The position numbers and the translations under genes are program-made. Shown here piece by piece: positions 36,216 through 48,019 of a stretch of DNA of 64,000 nucleotides. Position 1 is the stretch's first letter; every line of letters starts with the position of its first letter. The stretch comes from Bacillus sp. IITD106 (lineage in GTDB: Bacteria > Bacillota > Bacilli > Bacillales > Bacillaceae_C), in assembly GCF_019459225.1 (NCBI RefSeq), contig NZ_JAIAZY010000011.1, positions 31,957 to 95,956 on the forward strand, read 5' to 3'. Under the pieces are notes generated by a model. That model did no database searches. It saw only the letters and a list, made by a program, of their open reading frames with translations, and was not told where the DNA came from.

Positions 36216-37133
36216 ATGGAACTGCTACAGCTTAAATATTTTTTAACGGTGGCTAAATTAGAGCATATGACGAAAGCTGCACAAGAACTTCATATCCCTC
36301 AACCTGCTTTAAGCAGAACGATTCAACGGCTGGAAGAGGACTTGGGGGTCCCATTGTTTGATCGTAAAGCACGTCAAATTCGTTTGAACCCTTTTGGAAA
36401 GGCATTTGAAGCAAAAGTGAAGGCTGCAATCCATTTGCTCGAAGAGGGGCGTCGAGAGGTGGAAGATCTATCAGGCTTAAAACAGGGTCGTATTTACCTG
36501 GCAGTTATGAATATGGAACAGGTTAGAGAACCTTTGCAGCGCTTTTTGGCTGACCATCCAGAGGTTAATTTCCGGATGTTTCAATCCTCTATGGAGGATT
36601 TTGAGAACATAGAAACAAACCAAGAAGTAGACTTCTATTTAACTTCGTTTCCGATTCAACAAGAAGGATTCAGTGAAATTCCATTGGTAACAGAAAAGCT
36701 CTATCTTGCTGTACCGCACGGACATAAATATGCAAATCGCAAAGCAATTCACCTTAGTGAAGTATCAGAAGAACCCTTTGTTGGATACAAAGAAAATTCT
36801 CCTTTACGAATAATGAATGATTCCCTTTGCAAAGAAGCAGGTTTTCGTCCGAAGATGGTGTGTGAAACAGAAGATCCAGCTAGTATCGCAGAGCTTGTTC
36901 GTTCTGGATTCGGTGTTTCCATTGTCGGTGGCTGTAAAAGTGGAGAGGAGCTGGATTTAGTCAAACTGCCAATCGAAGATCCTGCAAGTGAAAGGATTTT
37001 TCGAATAGCTTGGCAGAAAGATCGTTATTTATCACAGGCCGCCGTTGCATTTCGAGATTTTATTGTCACCTATTTTAAGGATAAAGAAGACACAATAGGA
37101 AACGAAAGTAGGAAAGCATTGATGCTACGATAG
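36216..37133 (+). CDS. LysR-family transcriptional regulator
   Basis: The 305-residue protein has the N-terminal winged helix (MELLQLKYFLTVAKLEHMTK; then PALSRTIQRLEEDLGVPLFDR, about 27-47) and the periplasmic-binding-like effector domain (about 90-295). It is divergent from the MFS exporter gene, the arrangement in which LysR proteins usually control the neighbour. The effector cannot be inferred. GGGAGG lies ten bases upstream of the start. Confidence 0.92.
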   Translation: MELLQLKYFLTVAKLEHMTKAAQELHIPQPALSRTIQRLEEDLGVPLFDRKARQIRLNPFGKAFEAKVKAAIHLLEEGRREVEDLSGLKQGRIYLAVMNMEQVREPLQRFLADHPEVNFRMFQSSMEDFENIETNQEVDFYLTSFPIQQEGFSEIPLVTEKLYLAVPHGHKYANRKAIHLSEVSEEPFVGYKENSPLRIMNDSLCKEAGFRPKMVCETEDPASIAELVRSGFGVSIVGGCKSGEELDLVKLPIEDPASERIFRIAWQKDRYLSQAAVAFRDFIVTYFKDKEDTIGNESRKALMLR

Positions 37134-37169
37134 ATTATCAAGTTGTTTAAAATCAATAAAGTCATCTGT

Positions 37170-37204
37170 ATTCACGGATAACTGCATGCTATTGTCGCAT
37201 AATG
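37170..37204. repeat. Dispersed 35-bp repeat, copy 2
   Basis: It matches 32990-33024 at 31 of 35 bases and is followed by further GGATAA(C/G) stretches to about 37250. It lies after the LysR gene. Confidence 0.7.
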
Positions 37205-37280
37205 GTGTTTTACTGTTGGATAAGTATTTTTTATAGTCGGATAACAAGCACCGCAAAAAACTATTTAAGAACAAAAGCCA

Positions 37281-37406
37281 AGGCGCCCGTTCAGCGACGT
37301 ACAAACTTTTTAAGCTTCTGACGAGATAAAGGAAACACGGCGAGGAACGAGCCGATGTTGACTTATCGTAGGAAGAAGCTGAAAGTTTGCTAGTCGCTGG
37401 GCGCCT
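37281..37406. repeat. 126-bp palindromic dispersed element
   Basis: The ends are AGGCGCCC and GGGCGCCT, and the arms continue with CAGCGAC/GTCGCTG, CAAACTTT/AAAGTTTG and AAGCTTCT/AGAAGCT, so the element folds on itself. A central part (GAGATAAAGG to the ACTTATCGT region) is less paired. This matches the look of palindromic repeats common in Bacillaceae genomes. No coding capacity. Confidence 0.8.
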
Positions 37407-37478
37407 GGAGCTAGACGGAAACTATCTTAAAAAGTTATCTACAACTTTTCAAATTTATTTTTTCCTTAGCAATAAAAA

Positions 37479-37505
37479 TAGGTACTCCATTTGCGGAGCA
37501 CCTAT
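37479..37505 (-). terminator. gatCAB operon terminator
   Basis: On the minus strand an ATAGGT-x-CTCC/GGAG-x-ACCTAT stem is followed by TTTTTATT. It lies 8 bases after the gatB stop. Confidence 0.8.
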
Positions 37506-37512
37506 CCTTATC

Positions 37513-38940
37513 TTATCGTTTATTTATTTCTTGTTTCAACAATTTATTAACCATAGGCGGGTTGGCCTGGCCTTTTGTTGCTTTCATGATTTGGCCAACT
37601 AGGAATCCGAGTGCACGGCCTTTTCCATTCTTATAATCTTCGATGGATTGTGGGTTGGCATCCAATGTTTCGGTTACGATGGCGAGAAGTTCTCCTTCGT
37701 CTGAAATTTGGACTAACCCTTTTTCTTTTACGATTGTTTCAGCGTCGCCGCCCTTTTCAATGAGCTCGCGGAATACTTGTTTCGCAATTTTGGATGAAAT
37801 CGTTCCATCTTCGATCAACTTAATCATCCCTGCTAAACCAGCTGGCGTTAGTGCAGTTTCATGCAGCTCTTTTTGTTCCGAGTTCAAGTATGCTGAAACC
37901 TCACCCATCATCCAGTTGGAAGCCTGCTTCGCATCGGCTCCTTCTGCGAGCACCGCTTCAAAGAAATCGGACATTTCTTTTGTTAATGTAAGGACCATCG
38001 CATCATATGCCGGGAGACCAAGTTCTTCCACATAACGTTTTTTACGTGCGTCCGGAAGCTCTGGAATTTCCGCACGAACGCGGGCTTTCCACTCATCGTC
38101 AATATATAATTGAACGAGGTCTGGTTCTGGGAAGTAGCGATAATCTTCCGCTCCTTCTTTGACACGCATAAGGATTGTTTCACCAGTAGCTTCGTCAAAG
38201 CGGCGAGTTTCTTGCTGAATCACTCCGCCTGATAAAAGAATTTTTTCCTGACGTTTTTGTTCAAACTCTAATCCTCTGCGAACAAAGTTAAAGGAGTTTA
38301 AGTTTTTCAATTCTGTTTTCGTACCAAATTCTTCTTGTCCAACTGGACGCAAAGAAATGTTGGCATCACATCTTAGAGAACCTTCCTCCATTCTAACATC
38401 AGAGACACCTGTGTATTGAATAATGGATTTCAGTTTTTCTAAGTAAGCATATGCTTCTTGAGGAGAGCGAATATCAGGTTCAGACACAATTTCAATTAAG
38501 GAAGTTCCTGCACGATTTAAGTCGACAAGTGAGCCATCCTCTTTATGCGTTAATTTACCAGCATCTTCTTCAAGGTGAAGACGTGTGATGCCGATTTTCT
38601 TTTTAACGCCGTCCACTTCAATCTCAATCCATCCATGTTCACCGATTGGTTTATCGAATTGAGAAATTTGATAAGCCTTCGGATTATCTGGGTAAAAATA
38701 GTTTTTACGATCAAATTTTGTTTCCGTTGCGATTTCACAGTTAATTGCCATTGCTGCTTTCATCGCGTACTCTACTGCGCTTTTGTTTAGTACTGGCAAT
38801 ACACCTGGATAGCCGAGGTCAATAACAGTCGTGTTATGATTTGGTTCAGCACCAAAATGGTTTGGAGCAGGTGAAAATACTTTTGATTTCGTTTTTAATT
38901 CTACGTGGACTTCAAGTCCGATTACCGTTTCAAAATTCAT
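37513..38940 (-). CDS. gatB: Aspartyl/glutamyl-tRNA amidotransferase subunit B
   Basis: GatB phosphorylates and transamidates Glu-tRNA(Gln), since Bacilli lack glutaminyl-tRNA synthetase. The 475-residue protein begins [15 protein letters not shown], with the kinase/amidation core to about 290 ([44 protein letters not shown]) and the C-terminal helical and YqeY-like tail that binds tRNA. It is the last gene of gatCAB, 15 bases after gatA. Confidence 0.97.
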   Translation of the reverse strand: MNFETVIGLEVHVELKTKSKVFSPAPNHFGAEPNHNTTVIDLGYPGVLPVLNKSAVEYAMKAAMAINCEIATETKFDRKNYFYPDNPKAYQISQFDKPIGEHGWIEIEVDGVKKKIGITRLHLEEDAGKLTHKEDGSLVDLNRAGTSLIEIVSEPDIRSPQEAYAYLEKLKSIIQYTGVSDVRMEEGSLRCDANISLRPVGQEEFGTKTELKNLNSFNFVRRGLEFEQKRQEKILLSGGVIQQETRRFDEATGETILMRVKEGAEDYRYFPEPDLVQLYIDDEWKARVRAEIPELPDARKKRYVEELGLPAYDAMVLTLTKEMSDFFEAVLAEGADAKQASNWMMGEVSAYLNSEQKELHETALTPAGLAGMIKLIEDGTISSKIAKQVFRELIEKGGDAETIVKEKGLVQISDEGELLAIVTETLDANPQSIEDYKNGKGRALGFLVGQIMKATKGQANPPMVNKLLKQEINKR

Positions 38941-38955
38941 GTCGTCTCTCCCCCC

Positions 38956-40401
38956 TTACAATTGTGGCTTTTGTTGATGGAAATTTGTCGCTTGCTCATA
39001 TACATGAGCAACACGGTAAATCGTTTGTTCATCAAAATGCTTTCCGATAATTTGCAATCCAAGTGGAAGGCCTTCTGTAAAACCACAAGGAACGGATATT
39101 CCCGGAAGTCCTGCCAGGTTGACTGGAATTGTCAGTAAGTCTCGTACATACATTGTTACAGGGTCGTCTATAACTTCTCCAATTTTATAAGCAGGTGTTG
39201 GCGTTGTAGGTCCAATGATTACGTCATATTTCGAAAATACATCATCGAAATCTTGCTTGATCAATGTTCTCACTTGTTGAGCTTTCTTATAATAAGCATC
39301 GTAAAATCCGGAGCTAAGTGCAAATGTACCAAGCATGATACGACGCTTCACTTCGTCTCCAAAACCTTCAGAACGTGACTTTTTATATAATTCCATTAAA
39401 TTTTTCGGATTTGGTGTACGATAACCGTAACGAACTCCGTCAAAACGCGCCAGATTAGCGGATGCCTCAGAAGATGCAAGTAAATAATATGTTGCAACTC
39501 CGTATTGTGAATGAGGTAAAGAGACCTCTTCCCAAGTTGCTCCAAGACCTTCAAGCACTTTTAAGGCGGCAAGAACTGACTCGCGTGAAGCCTCACTAAC
39601 GCCTTCACCTAAATATTCTTTAGGTACAGCAATTTTTAAGCCTTTAATATCTCCCGTTAATCCTGCAGCGTAATTTGGCACTTCCTTATTAACAGTAGTG
39701 GAGTCGTTCGGATCAAGTCCAGCAATAGCTTGTAAAACAATCGCATTGTCTTCTACCGTACGAGTAATCGGACCTGCTTGATCTAAGGATGAAGCAAAAG
39801 CTACTAGCCCGTAGCGAGAAACACGGCCGTATGTAGGTTTCATCCCAACTACACCACAAAATGCAGCGGGTTGACGGATGGAACCACCTGTATCCGTTCC
39901 GAGAGCAAATGGTACTTGCCCAGATGCTACAGCCGCAGCGGAACCACCAGAAGATCCTCCTGGAACTCTGTCAAGATCCCAAGGATTTTTCGTAATTTTA
40001 AAAGCTGAAGTCTCAGTTGTGGATCCCATTGCGAACTCGTCCATATTCAACTTTCCAATGGTGACGGTATTCGTTTCATTCAACTTTTCGATAACAGTTG
40101 CGTTATAAATAGGGTCGAAATTTTCAAGCATCTTGCTAGCACATGTTGTTCTCAAGTTTTTTGTAATGATGTTATCTTTGAAACCTGCTGGAATACCGAA
40201 AAGTGGGTTGTCACCGACTTTACCATCCAATTCTTTTGCTTTATTTCGAGCATTCTCTTCATCAATTGTTAAAAAAGCTTGTACCTTTCCGTCTACTTCA
40301 TTAATCCGTTTAATCGATTGATCTACTAGATCAGAAACGGAGATTTCTTTTTTATGTAAAAGTTCGTTAATATCTTTTATGCTATGATCCAAAATCGACA
40401 T
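38956..40401 (-). CDS. gatA: Aspartyl/glutamyl-tRNA amidotransferase subunit A
   Basis: GatA is the amidase that releases ammonia from glutamine for GatB. The 481-residue protein has the amidase catalytic triad: Lys near residue 79 (GFKDNI), and the Ser-Ser pair in [14 protein letters not shown] and [18 protein letters not shown] (about 155-178). The start has a G-rich GGGGGGACTCCC site. It follows gatC by 12 bases. Confidence 0.97.
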   Translation of the reverse strand: MSILDHSIKDINELLHKKEISVSDLVDQSIKRINEVDGKVQAFLTIDEENARNKAKELDGKVGDNPLFGIPAGFKDNIITKNLRTTCASKMLENFDPIYNATVIEKLNETNTVTIGKLNMDEFAMGSTTETSAFKITKNPWDLDRVPGGSSGGSAAAVASGQVPFALGTDTGGSIRQPAAFCGVVGMKPTYGRVSRYGLVAFASSLDQAGPITRTVEDNAIVLQAIAGLDPNDSTTVNKEVPNYAAGLTGDIKGLKIAVPKEYLGEGVSEASRESVLAALKVLEGLGATWEEVSLPHSQYGVATYYLLASSEASANLARFDGVRYGYRTPNPKNLMELYKKSRSEGFGDEVKRRIMLGTFALSSGFYDAYYKKAQQVRTLIKQDFDDVFSKYDVIIGPTTPTPAYKIGEVIDDPVTMYVRDLLTIPVNLAGLPGISVPCGFTEGLPLGLQIIGKHFDEQTIYRVAHVYEQATNFHQQKPQL

Positions 40402-40413
40402 GGGAGTCCCCCC

Positions 40414-40704
40414 TTAATCCAAAATTTTTGGTACTTTAATTTGTCCATCTTCATGTTGAGGGACGTTTCTCAACACTTCTTCAATCGGCAACCCTTTTAC
40501 AGGCACGTCTTCACGCATAATATTTTCTTGTGCGAATACATGGGAAGTCGGTTTAATATTCTCCGTATTTAGTTCATCCAATCTCTCAGCCATTTCGATA
40601 ATGCGGTCGAGCTGCTCTGTGTAAAGTTCCGCTTCATTATCGTTCATTTCAAGTCTAGCTAAATGTGCTACATGCAATACTTGATCCTTTGTAATTCTCG
40701 ACAT
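40414..40704 (-). CDS. gatC: Aspartyl/glutamyl-tRNA amidotransferase subunit C
   Basis: This small subunit (96 residues) stabilises GatA and GatB. It starts [20 protein letters not shown] at 40704, with GGAGGTG eight bases upstream; a longer frame to 40740 is not supported. The ending VPKILD is typical of GatC. It is the first gene of the operon. Confidence 0.95.
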   Translation of the reverse strand: MSRITKDQVLHVAHLARLEMNDNEAELYTEQLDRIIEMAERLDELNTENIKPTSHVFAQENIMREDVPVKGLPIEEVLRNVPQHEDGQIKVPKILD

Positions 40705-40783
40705 TTTTCTGCACCTCCAAATAAAAATCGATCCTTGCAATACTATTGATAATATCAGAAAAACTTAAACAAACGCAAGAGGG

Positions 40784-40800
40784 CAAGCCGTTTGCCCCCT
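40784..40800. repeat. GGGCAA-type hairpin upstream of gatC
   Basis: GGGCAA and TTGCCC pair around a short GCCG-rich loop. No T-run follows on either strand, so its role as a terminator is uncertain. It lies between camS and gatC. Confidence 0.4.
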
Positions 40801-40820
40801 TGTAAGAAAAGCTTTCATTA

Positions 40821-40982
40821 TCATTTTCCGACGGGATTTGGGTTCGATTAAGACTGAAATAGAAAGTTCATTCGAGTTATGTCCAAATCGAGACTGAATT
40901 GGTACATTTCATCTCAATTCGAATCCAACCGCGACAGAATAGGGAATTTCATTCGAATTCAAGTCCGATCCCACAAAAATTT
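40821..40982. repeat. Four degenerate tandem repeats, period about 41
   Basis: Units begin with TCATT or TCATC at 40821, 40868, 40909 and 40949 and share GTTCGA/ATTCGA, AAGTCCGA-like and GACTGAAT-like segments. Spacing is 47, 41 and 40. The repeats fill most of the gap between camS and gatC and are AT/GC mixed, not coding. Confidence 0.5.
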
Positions 40983-41002
40983 AAATACTAACAAAAACTC
41001 AA

Positions 41003-42163
41003 TTAATAAATATGAACAAACGGTTCCTTATCTCCCGCGTTTTTGACTATTAGTGCCTCGGCTCCATTAATGGAAGTTATATTTACATCCACTTTAACGT
41101 GATCAGGAAAGTGGTCCATTACTAGCGAGGTTGCCCATTGGGTAAATGCTATTATTTCCGCTTGGCCATATAACTGGATATTAATATCAATTGTTAGTTT
41201 AATAAACTGTCCATCTTTATAAAATGCCTGCCCAATGACGCCATTATAATTTGGAAAGTATTTCTCCACATCATCTTTAAATCTCATAAAATAGGCTACA
41301 TCATCACGGTGATCATTTTCTGCGGCAGTCGATGGAAAAAGATAATATTTTTCGTCGATCGCTTTCCAGTCGCCTAGTGAGCCACTTCCTTTATCCGAAT
41401 GGGCGTATGCAAAAAAGTTTCCTGGAATGACTGCATTTTTATTTTTTTGCTCAAAAAGGGCGATAGTGATGGGTACATCGCCAATCTCTTTATCAGAACG
41501 AAGTCGTTTAATAATCTCTTCGGCCATTTTCTTACCTTCAGCAGCCAATGTAGCATGTGGAATATCCTGTTCAAATGTAGCACCATACTTTTCTTTTTGA
41601 TAATAATGAACAGAATTTAATGCGAGTCCAATCACAATTCCACCGAGTTTTACGGTATTATCATTTTTGATTAAATAGTCATGTTCTAGAATATGTGCAA
41701 GATATATTGGACTTTTTGCATTTTGCTCTTCTATCGTCCCTTTTTCATCGTTTACGGGATTTAGACCTATATTATCTTCTTCACTTATTTTTAATTCTTT
41801 CAACTGACTCGCTGTATATTTTCGTCTAAGCCATTTATTGACTGTCTCTTTATCGAGCTTTTGGCCTTCTTGAAAAACATATTTATCTGTTGGAAAATTT
41901 TCCTTTGCGACACGCATTAACCCTGTTTCAAACTCATCAATATCGTATTTTGTATTAAGATTTGATACGACCATTCCCCTTGTTTTACTAGGCACAAAAT
42001 CAAGAATTGTGCGATAGTAAGATTCAGAAATTTGATAAGTAGGAATGATGGATTTTTCCTTTTTGTCATTTGTATCCTGTACAACTTCATCATTCTTTTC
42101 GAACGTTGGCATACAGCCGCTTAAAAGGACCGCTGCCAAAGCCAATGCCAACCATTTTTTCAT
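41003..42163 (-). CDS. camS: CamS family lipoprotein (YerH)
   Basis: It carries a lipoprotein signal with lipobox LLSGC (about residues 13-17). The mature protein of about 370 residues matches CamS of Bacilli and Staphylococci, where the released lipopeptide was first described as a sex-pheromone precursor in Enterococcus. The exact job in Bacillus is not known. It follows ligA in the conserved pcrB-pcrA-ligA-yerH order. Confidence 0.9.
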   Translation of the reverse strand: MKKWLALALAAVLLSGCMPTFEKNDEVVQDTNDKKEKSIIPTYQISESYYRTILDFVPSKTRGMVVSNLNTKYDIDEFETGLMRVAKENFPTDKYVFQEGQKLDKETVNKWLRRKYTASQLKELKISEEDNIGLNPVNDEKGTIEEQNAKSPIYLAHILEHDYLIKNDNTVKLGGIVIGLALNSVHYYQKEKYGATFEQDIPHATLAAEGKKMAEEIIKRLRSDKEIGDVPITIALFEQKNKNAVIPGNFFAYAHSDKGSGSLGDWKAIDEKYYLFPSTAAENDHRDDVAYFMRFKDDVEKYFPNYNGVIGQAFYKDGQFIKLTIDINIQLYGQAEIIAFTQWATSLVMDHFPDHVKVDVNITSINGAEALIVKNAGDKEPFVHIY

Positions 42164-42207
42164 GCTATTTTTCCACCTTTATTTTGTAAAGATTGGAGGA
42201 ATAATGA

Positions 42208-44223
<2,016 letters not shown>

Positions 44224-44284
44224 TTAAAAGCGTAATGTTCCGTGTTCAAAAAGGAGGATAAAAAGGACCAAGTCGGCTAAAAAC

Positions 44285-44385
44285 GCTGACGTCCTGTCAG
44301 CAACGCCGACACTAGCACATCCTGTGCGTCGGCGGGCTCAAGCTGCGACGTCCTGTCGCATCGCCCGCACTAGTACATCCTGTAC
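44285..44385. repeat. Array of four hairpins between pcrA and ligA
   Basis: GCTGAC-GTCCT-GTCAGC (44285-44301), GCCGAC to GTCGGC (44305-44333), TGCGAC-GTCCT-GTCGCA (44344-44360) and GTAC-ATCC-TGTAC (44373-44385) follow one another. Loops are GTCCT or CATCCT-like. The rest of 44212-44498 has no gene. Confidence 0.75.
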
Positions 44386-44498
44386 GTCGGAATTTCGAGG
44401 CGGCGCAATGTATGCTTTTAGATACATGAGCAGCGTAGGAACAAGCCAACTAGAAAAACCGAAGTGTCATTTTTATCGGACTTTTTGAACATCCTCTA

Positions 44499-46712
44499 CT
44501 AGACTTTTTTTATTGGGGCATATTCGGCCAATAGGCGCTTAATGCCGGTCGGACTTGGAAAAGCAATGTCGAGTTCGATGCTTCCATTTTTTTCTTTTAC
44601 ACTAACAACTGTACCAATACCCCATTTACCATGCTCCGCTTTATCTCCAACCTTCCACGCTAAGCCATCTGCACCAGAAACAACTGGGGTTGGTCTTGTC
44701 ACAGGCTTGCTTCGAGTCTGTCCACCAACGGCAAAGCCTTGGACAGCAACTGGTCTTCTCATTTCCTTATGGGCATGCTCTAATAATTCTTCAGGAATCT
44801 CAGCAATAAATCTGGAAACAGGATTCATATTCGTACGGCCAAAAAGTGTTCTCGTTTGTGCATTTGTAATATATAATTCTTCTTCTGCACGGGTGATGCC
44901 GACATAAGCGAGCCTGCGTTCCTCTTCCATTTCTTCCTCTTCCATTAAAGAACGGCTATGAGGAAAAACGCCTTCTTCCATCCCGATTAAAAAGACAATC
45001 GGATATTCGAGCCCTTTCGCGGAGTGAAGTGTCATGAGTGTAACAGCATCCCTAGGAGTGCCATCTTCATCAAGCTTATCGATATCTGCAACAAGCGCCA
45101 AGTCTGTTAAAAATGCAATCAAGCTTTTATCATCATTGCCATCTTCAAAGCTTTTTGTAACAGATAAAAATTCGTTTATGTTTTCTAATCGGCTTTCAGC
45201 CTCGAGTGACTTCTCTGCTTTAAGCATTGCTTCGTATCCAGATTTCTCGATGACTTCTTCAACGATTTCTGTAACAGATAGAAAATCTTGCATTTGTGTA
45301 AAGTTGCGTATGAGTGCATGGAATTCGGCAGCGGTATTTGCTGCTTTTCCAGATAATCCGATAAAATCGATCTCATTTAACGCCTGATACAAGGATAAAT
45401 CATGTTCTGCTGCATAAGACGTAATTTTATCTAAAGAAGTTACACCAATACCGCGTTTCGGAACATTTATGATTCGCCCTAAGCTGATGTCGTCGTCTGG
45501 ATTGGCAATCAGCCTTAGGTAAGCTAACAAGTCTTTAATCTCTTTTCGATCATAGAACTTTGTACCGCCGACAATGTTATATTCAATATTCGATTTTAAT
45601 AAAACTTCCTCCATTACACGGGATTGCGCATTCGTCCGGTAAAGGATGGCAACATCTGAAAGCTTGCGATTGTTGTTTGCTGTTGCTTCCTTTATTTTTC
45701 CAACAACGAATTGAGCTTCTGTTTGCTCGCTATCCGCACGGTAATACACAATTTTTGGACCCTCTTCATTATCGGTCCATAAATTTTTAGGCTTACGATT
45801 ATGGTTATTTTTTATAACTTCATTCGCCGCTTCCAAAATTCGTTTTGTTGATCGATAATTTTGCTCTAATAAAATGACTTTCGCATTTGGATAGTCTTTT
45901 TCAAAGGAAAGGATATTAGCAATATCAGCTCCACGCCATCTGTAAATCGACTGGTCGGAGTCGCCGACGACACATAAATTTTTCAACCGTGCAGCAAGTA
46001 ATTTAACTAATAGGTATTGAGCACGGTTCGTATCTTGGTACTCATCAACGTGAATATATTGGAACTTACGTTGATAGAATTCGAGTACCTCTGGAACACT
46101 TTGAAAAAGCTGAATGGTTACCATGATTAAATCATCAAAATCGAGGGCATTATTTCTGCGAAGTCTACGCTGGTATTCCGTATAGACTTTGCTGACCGTT
46201 TGCGCATAGAAGCCAGCCGCTTGTTTTTCATATTCTGAAGTTGTGACCAACTCGTTTTTTGCACTGCTGATCGCATTAAGAATTGCTCTTGCGTCAAACT
46301 TTTTCGAATCAATATTAAGATCTTTTTGGACATTTTTGATGACAGATAGTTGGTCCGTCGTATCGAGGATTGTAAAGTTGCGGCTGTATCCAAGCCGATC
46401 AATATCGCGTCGCAAAATACGAACGCACATGGAGTGAAAAGTAGAAATCCATACTTCTTTAGCTGTGCCGCCCATGATTTTTCCAATCCGGTCTTTCATT
46501 TCACGTGCCGCTTTATTCGTAAACGTAATCGCTAAAATATTGTATGGATTCACACCTTTTTCCACCATTAAATAGGCCACTCGATGTGTAAGCACTCTCG
46601 TTTTGCCACTTCCAGCCCCAGCCATAATCAACAAAGGGCCTTCGGTTGTTTTAACTGCCTCCTTTTGCTCCGGATTTAATCCTTCAAGGAGACGATTTGA
46701 TAAAAATTGCAC
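44499..46712 (-). CDS. pcrA: ATP-dependent DNA helicase PcrA
   Basis: PcrA is the UvrD-type 3'-5' helicase used in repair and rolling-circle replication. The protein is about 737 residues from the GTG at 46712 (GGCGGTG six bases upstream); three codons of earlier frame are unlikely. Motifs in order: GAGSGKT (motif I), DEYQDTN (II), [14 protein letters not shown] (III), [10 protein letters not shown] (IV), [21 protein letters not shown] (V region) and [12 protein letters not shown] (VI). The C-terminal tail after about residue 650 is typical of PcrA. Confidence 0.97.
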   Translation of the reverse strand: MQFLSNRLLEGLNPEQKEAVKTTEGPLLIMAGAGSGKTRVLTHRVAYLMVEKGVNPYNILAITFTNKAAREMKDRIGKIMGGTAKEVWISTFHSMCVRILRRDIDRLGYSRNFTILDTTDQLSVIKNVQKDLNIDSKKFDARAILNAISSAKNELVTTSEYEKQAAGFYAQTVSKVYTEYQRRLRRNNALDFDDLIMVTIQLFQSVPEVLEFYQRKFQYIHVDEYQDTNRAQYLLVKLLAARLKNLCVVGDSDQSIYRWRGADIANILSFEKDYPNAKVILLEQNYRSTKRILEAANEVIKNNHNRKPKNLWTDNEEGPKIVYYRADSEQTEAQFVVGKIKEATANNNRKLSDVAILYRTNAQSRVMEEVLLKSNIEYNIVGGTKFYDRKEIKDLLAYLRLIANPDDDISLGRIINVPKRGIGVTSLDKITSYAAEHDLSLYQALNEIDFIGLSGKAANTAAEFHALIRNFTQMQDFLSVTEIVEEVIEKSGYEAMLKAEKSLEAESRLENINEFLSVTKSFEDGNDDKSLIAFLTDLALVADIDKLDEDGTPRDAVTLMTLHSAKGLEYPIVFLIGMEEGVFPHSRSLMEEEEMEEERRLAYVGITRAEEELYITNAQTRTLFGRTNMNPVSRFIAEIPEELLEHAHKEMRRPVAVQGFAVGGQTRSKPVTRPTPVVSGADGLAWKVGDKAEHGKWGIGTVVSVKEKNGSIELDIAFPSPTGIKRLLAEYAPIKKV

Positions 46713-46754
46713 GTTCTTCACCGCCTGTTAAGGAACATTTGTTCTATTATATCG

Positions 46755-47429
46755 TTAGTTGTGAACTGTTTTCAATGCTTCGTCAAAATTTTCGTAAATG
46801 GCGTTACCTACGATAATCACATCGGCAACCTGTCCCATTTCTTTTGCTTGTTGTACGGTATTAATTCCTCCACCATAAAAAAGCGTAGTTTCTGATAGCT
46901 GTTGCTTCACTTTTTTTACAAGCTCGGGGTCACCGTAAGTCCCACTGTATTCCATATAAAAAATCGGCATACGAAACATTTTTTCCGCCATCATTGCATA
47001 CGCAACGACATCGTCGTCATCTATATTCGTATCTGCATTTGTTTGTATGGCCGCTTTACAATTATCATTTAAAATGCAATAGCCTTCAATTAGAATTTCA
47101 TTCCAATCCATTATTTCTCCGTATTCTTTTACGGCTGAGTGATGCAAGCCTGATAGCCAGCGGATGTCCCGGCTGTTGAGTACAGATGGAATGAAGTATA
47201 AATCAAAGCCCGGCGTAATCGAATCAAGATTGCTCACCTCAAGTACGCAAGGTACAGTATATCTTCTAATTCTAGCCATCAGATTAAGAACTTTTTCTAA
47301 CGTTACATCATCTGTGCCTCCAACGATCATGGCGTCCGTTCCCGATTCACATAATTTTTCAAGCTGCTCATCTGAAATCTCTTTATTCGGGTCCAGCTTA
47401 AAAACGTGGCGCCATTCCTTTACATCGTA
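46755..47429 (-). CDS. pcrB: Heptaprenylglyceryl phosphate synthase PcrB
   Basis: PcrB joins sn-glycerol-1-phosphate to heptaprenyl diphosphate, giving an archaea-type ether lipid precursor in Bacilli. The TIM-barrel protein starts [15 protein letters not shown] at 47429 (GGAGG 11 bases upstream) and has [31 protein letters not shown] and FYGGGI near the phosphate site, all conserved in PcrB. The gene lies directly upstream of pcrA on the same strand. Confidence 0.95.
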   Translation of the reverse strand, partial: YDVKEWRHVFKLDPNKEISDEQLEKLCESGTDAMIVGGTDDVTLEKVLNLMARIRRYTVPCVLEVSNLDSITPGFDLYFIPSVLNSRDIRWLSGLHHSAVKEYGEIMDWNEILIEGYCILNDNCKAAIQTNADTNIDDDDVVAYAMMAEKMFRMPIFYMEYSGTYGDPELVKKVKQQLSETTLFYGGGINTVQQAKEMGQVADVIIVGNAIYENFDEALKTVHN

Positions 47430-47490
47430 CATATGCTTAAAATCCTCCATAATTTTCGATACCATACTACATTATAGCATTTTGGCGAGT

Positions 47491-47604
47491 ATGGCACTGA
47501 AGAAAAAGAGAAAATTCTTTGGCTATTGCATTTTATCCGTTCTAGTTATTATGTTCACGAGTCTTACGATACTTTTGAGTATACTCATTGTTGAGGCTAT
47601 ATGA
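47491..47604 (+). CDS. Tiny single-pass membrane protein, 37 residues
   Basis: This plus-strand ORF encodes a basic start (MALKKKRKFFGY) and one membrane helix (ILSVLVIMFTSLTILLSILI). It lies between pcrB and yerC on the opposite strand and ends in a terminator. The ribosome binding site is weak (TGGCGAG), so expression is uncertain. Confidence 0.35.
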   Translation: MALKKKRKFFGYCILSVLVIMFTSLTILLSILIVEAI

Positions 47605-47614
47605 AAAAAATCTA

Positions 47615-47653
47615 AAAAGCCTAGCATCTTTATTTTGCAAGATGCCAGGCTTT
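47615..47653. terminator. Terminator after yerC
   Basis: An AAAGCCTAGCATCTT stem with one mismatch closes with AAGATGCCAGGCTTT and is flanked by A and T runs. Confidence 0.8.
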
Positions 47654-47660
47654 CCTCTTT

Positions 47661-47960
47661 CTATTCATTTTCTTTATTGATCCTATTAAGCACCATTTCA
47701 TACGTATCGTTTCCGTAATTAAGACAGCGTTTGACACGAGAAATCGTGGCCGTGCTTGCTCCTGTTTCTGTCTCAATTTTATGATACGTTTTTCCCTCTC
47801 TTAGCATTCTAGCTACTTCCAAGCGCTGCGATAAGGCTTGAATTTCATTTATCGTACATAAATCATCAAAGAAACGATAGCATTCTTCAACATTTTTTAA
47901 AGACAGGACAGCTTCAAATAATTGGTCAAGCTCTCGACCCCTTAATTTTTCGATTTGCAT
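47661..47960 (-). CDS. yerC: YerC/YecD family TrpR-like protein
   Basis: The 99-residue protein has the TrpR-type helix-turn-helix (YHKIETETGASTATISRVKRCL, split across residues 60-81) and matches YerC of Bacilli, a small DNA-binding protein whose target is not firmly known. It follows yerB on the same strand, and a terminator follows. Confidence 0.9.
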   Translation of the reverse strand: MQIEKLRGRELDQLFEAVLSLKNVEECYRFFDDLCTINEIQALSQRLEVARMLREGKTYHKIETETGASTATISRVKRCLNYGNDTYEMVLNRINKENE

Positions 47961-48019
47961 CTCTCTATCTCCTTTTTACGTTTCCAGCTGACGAACAGTC
48001 AATTTTTTATCATTGCATT

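Noticed and set aside
47164..47490. Plus-strand ORF through the pcrB 5' region
   Set aside because: It is mostly the shadow of pcrB; only the last 38 codons (47491-47604) lie outside and are described separately.
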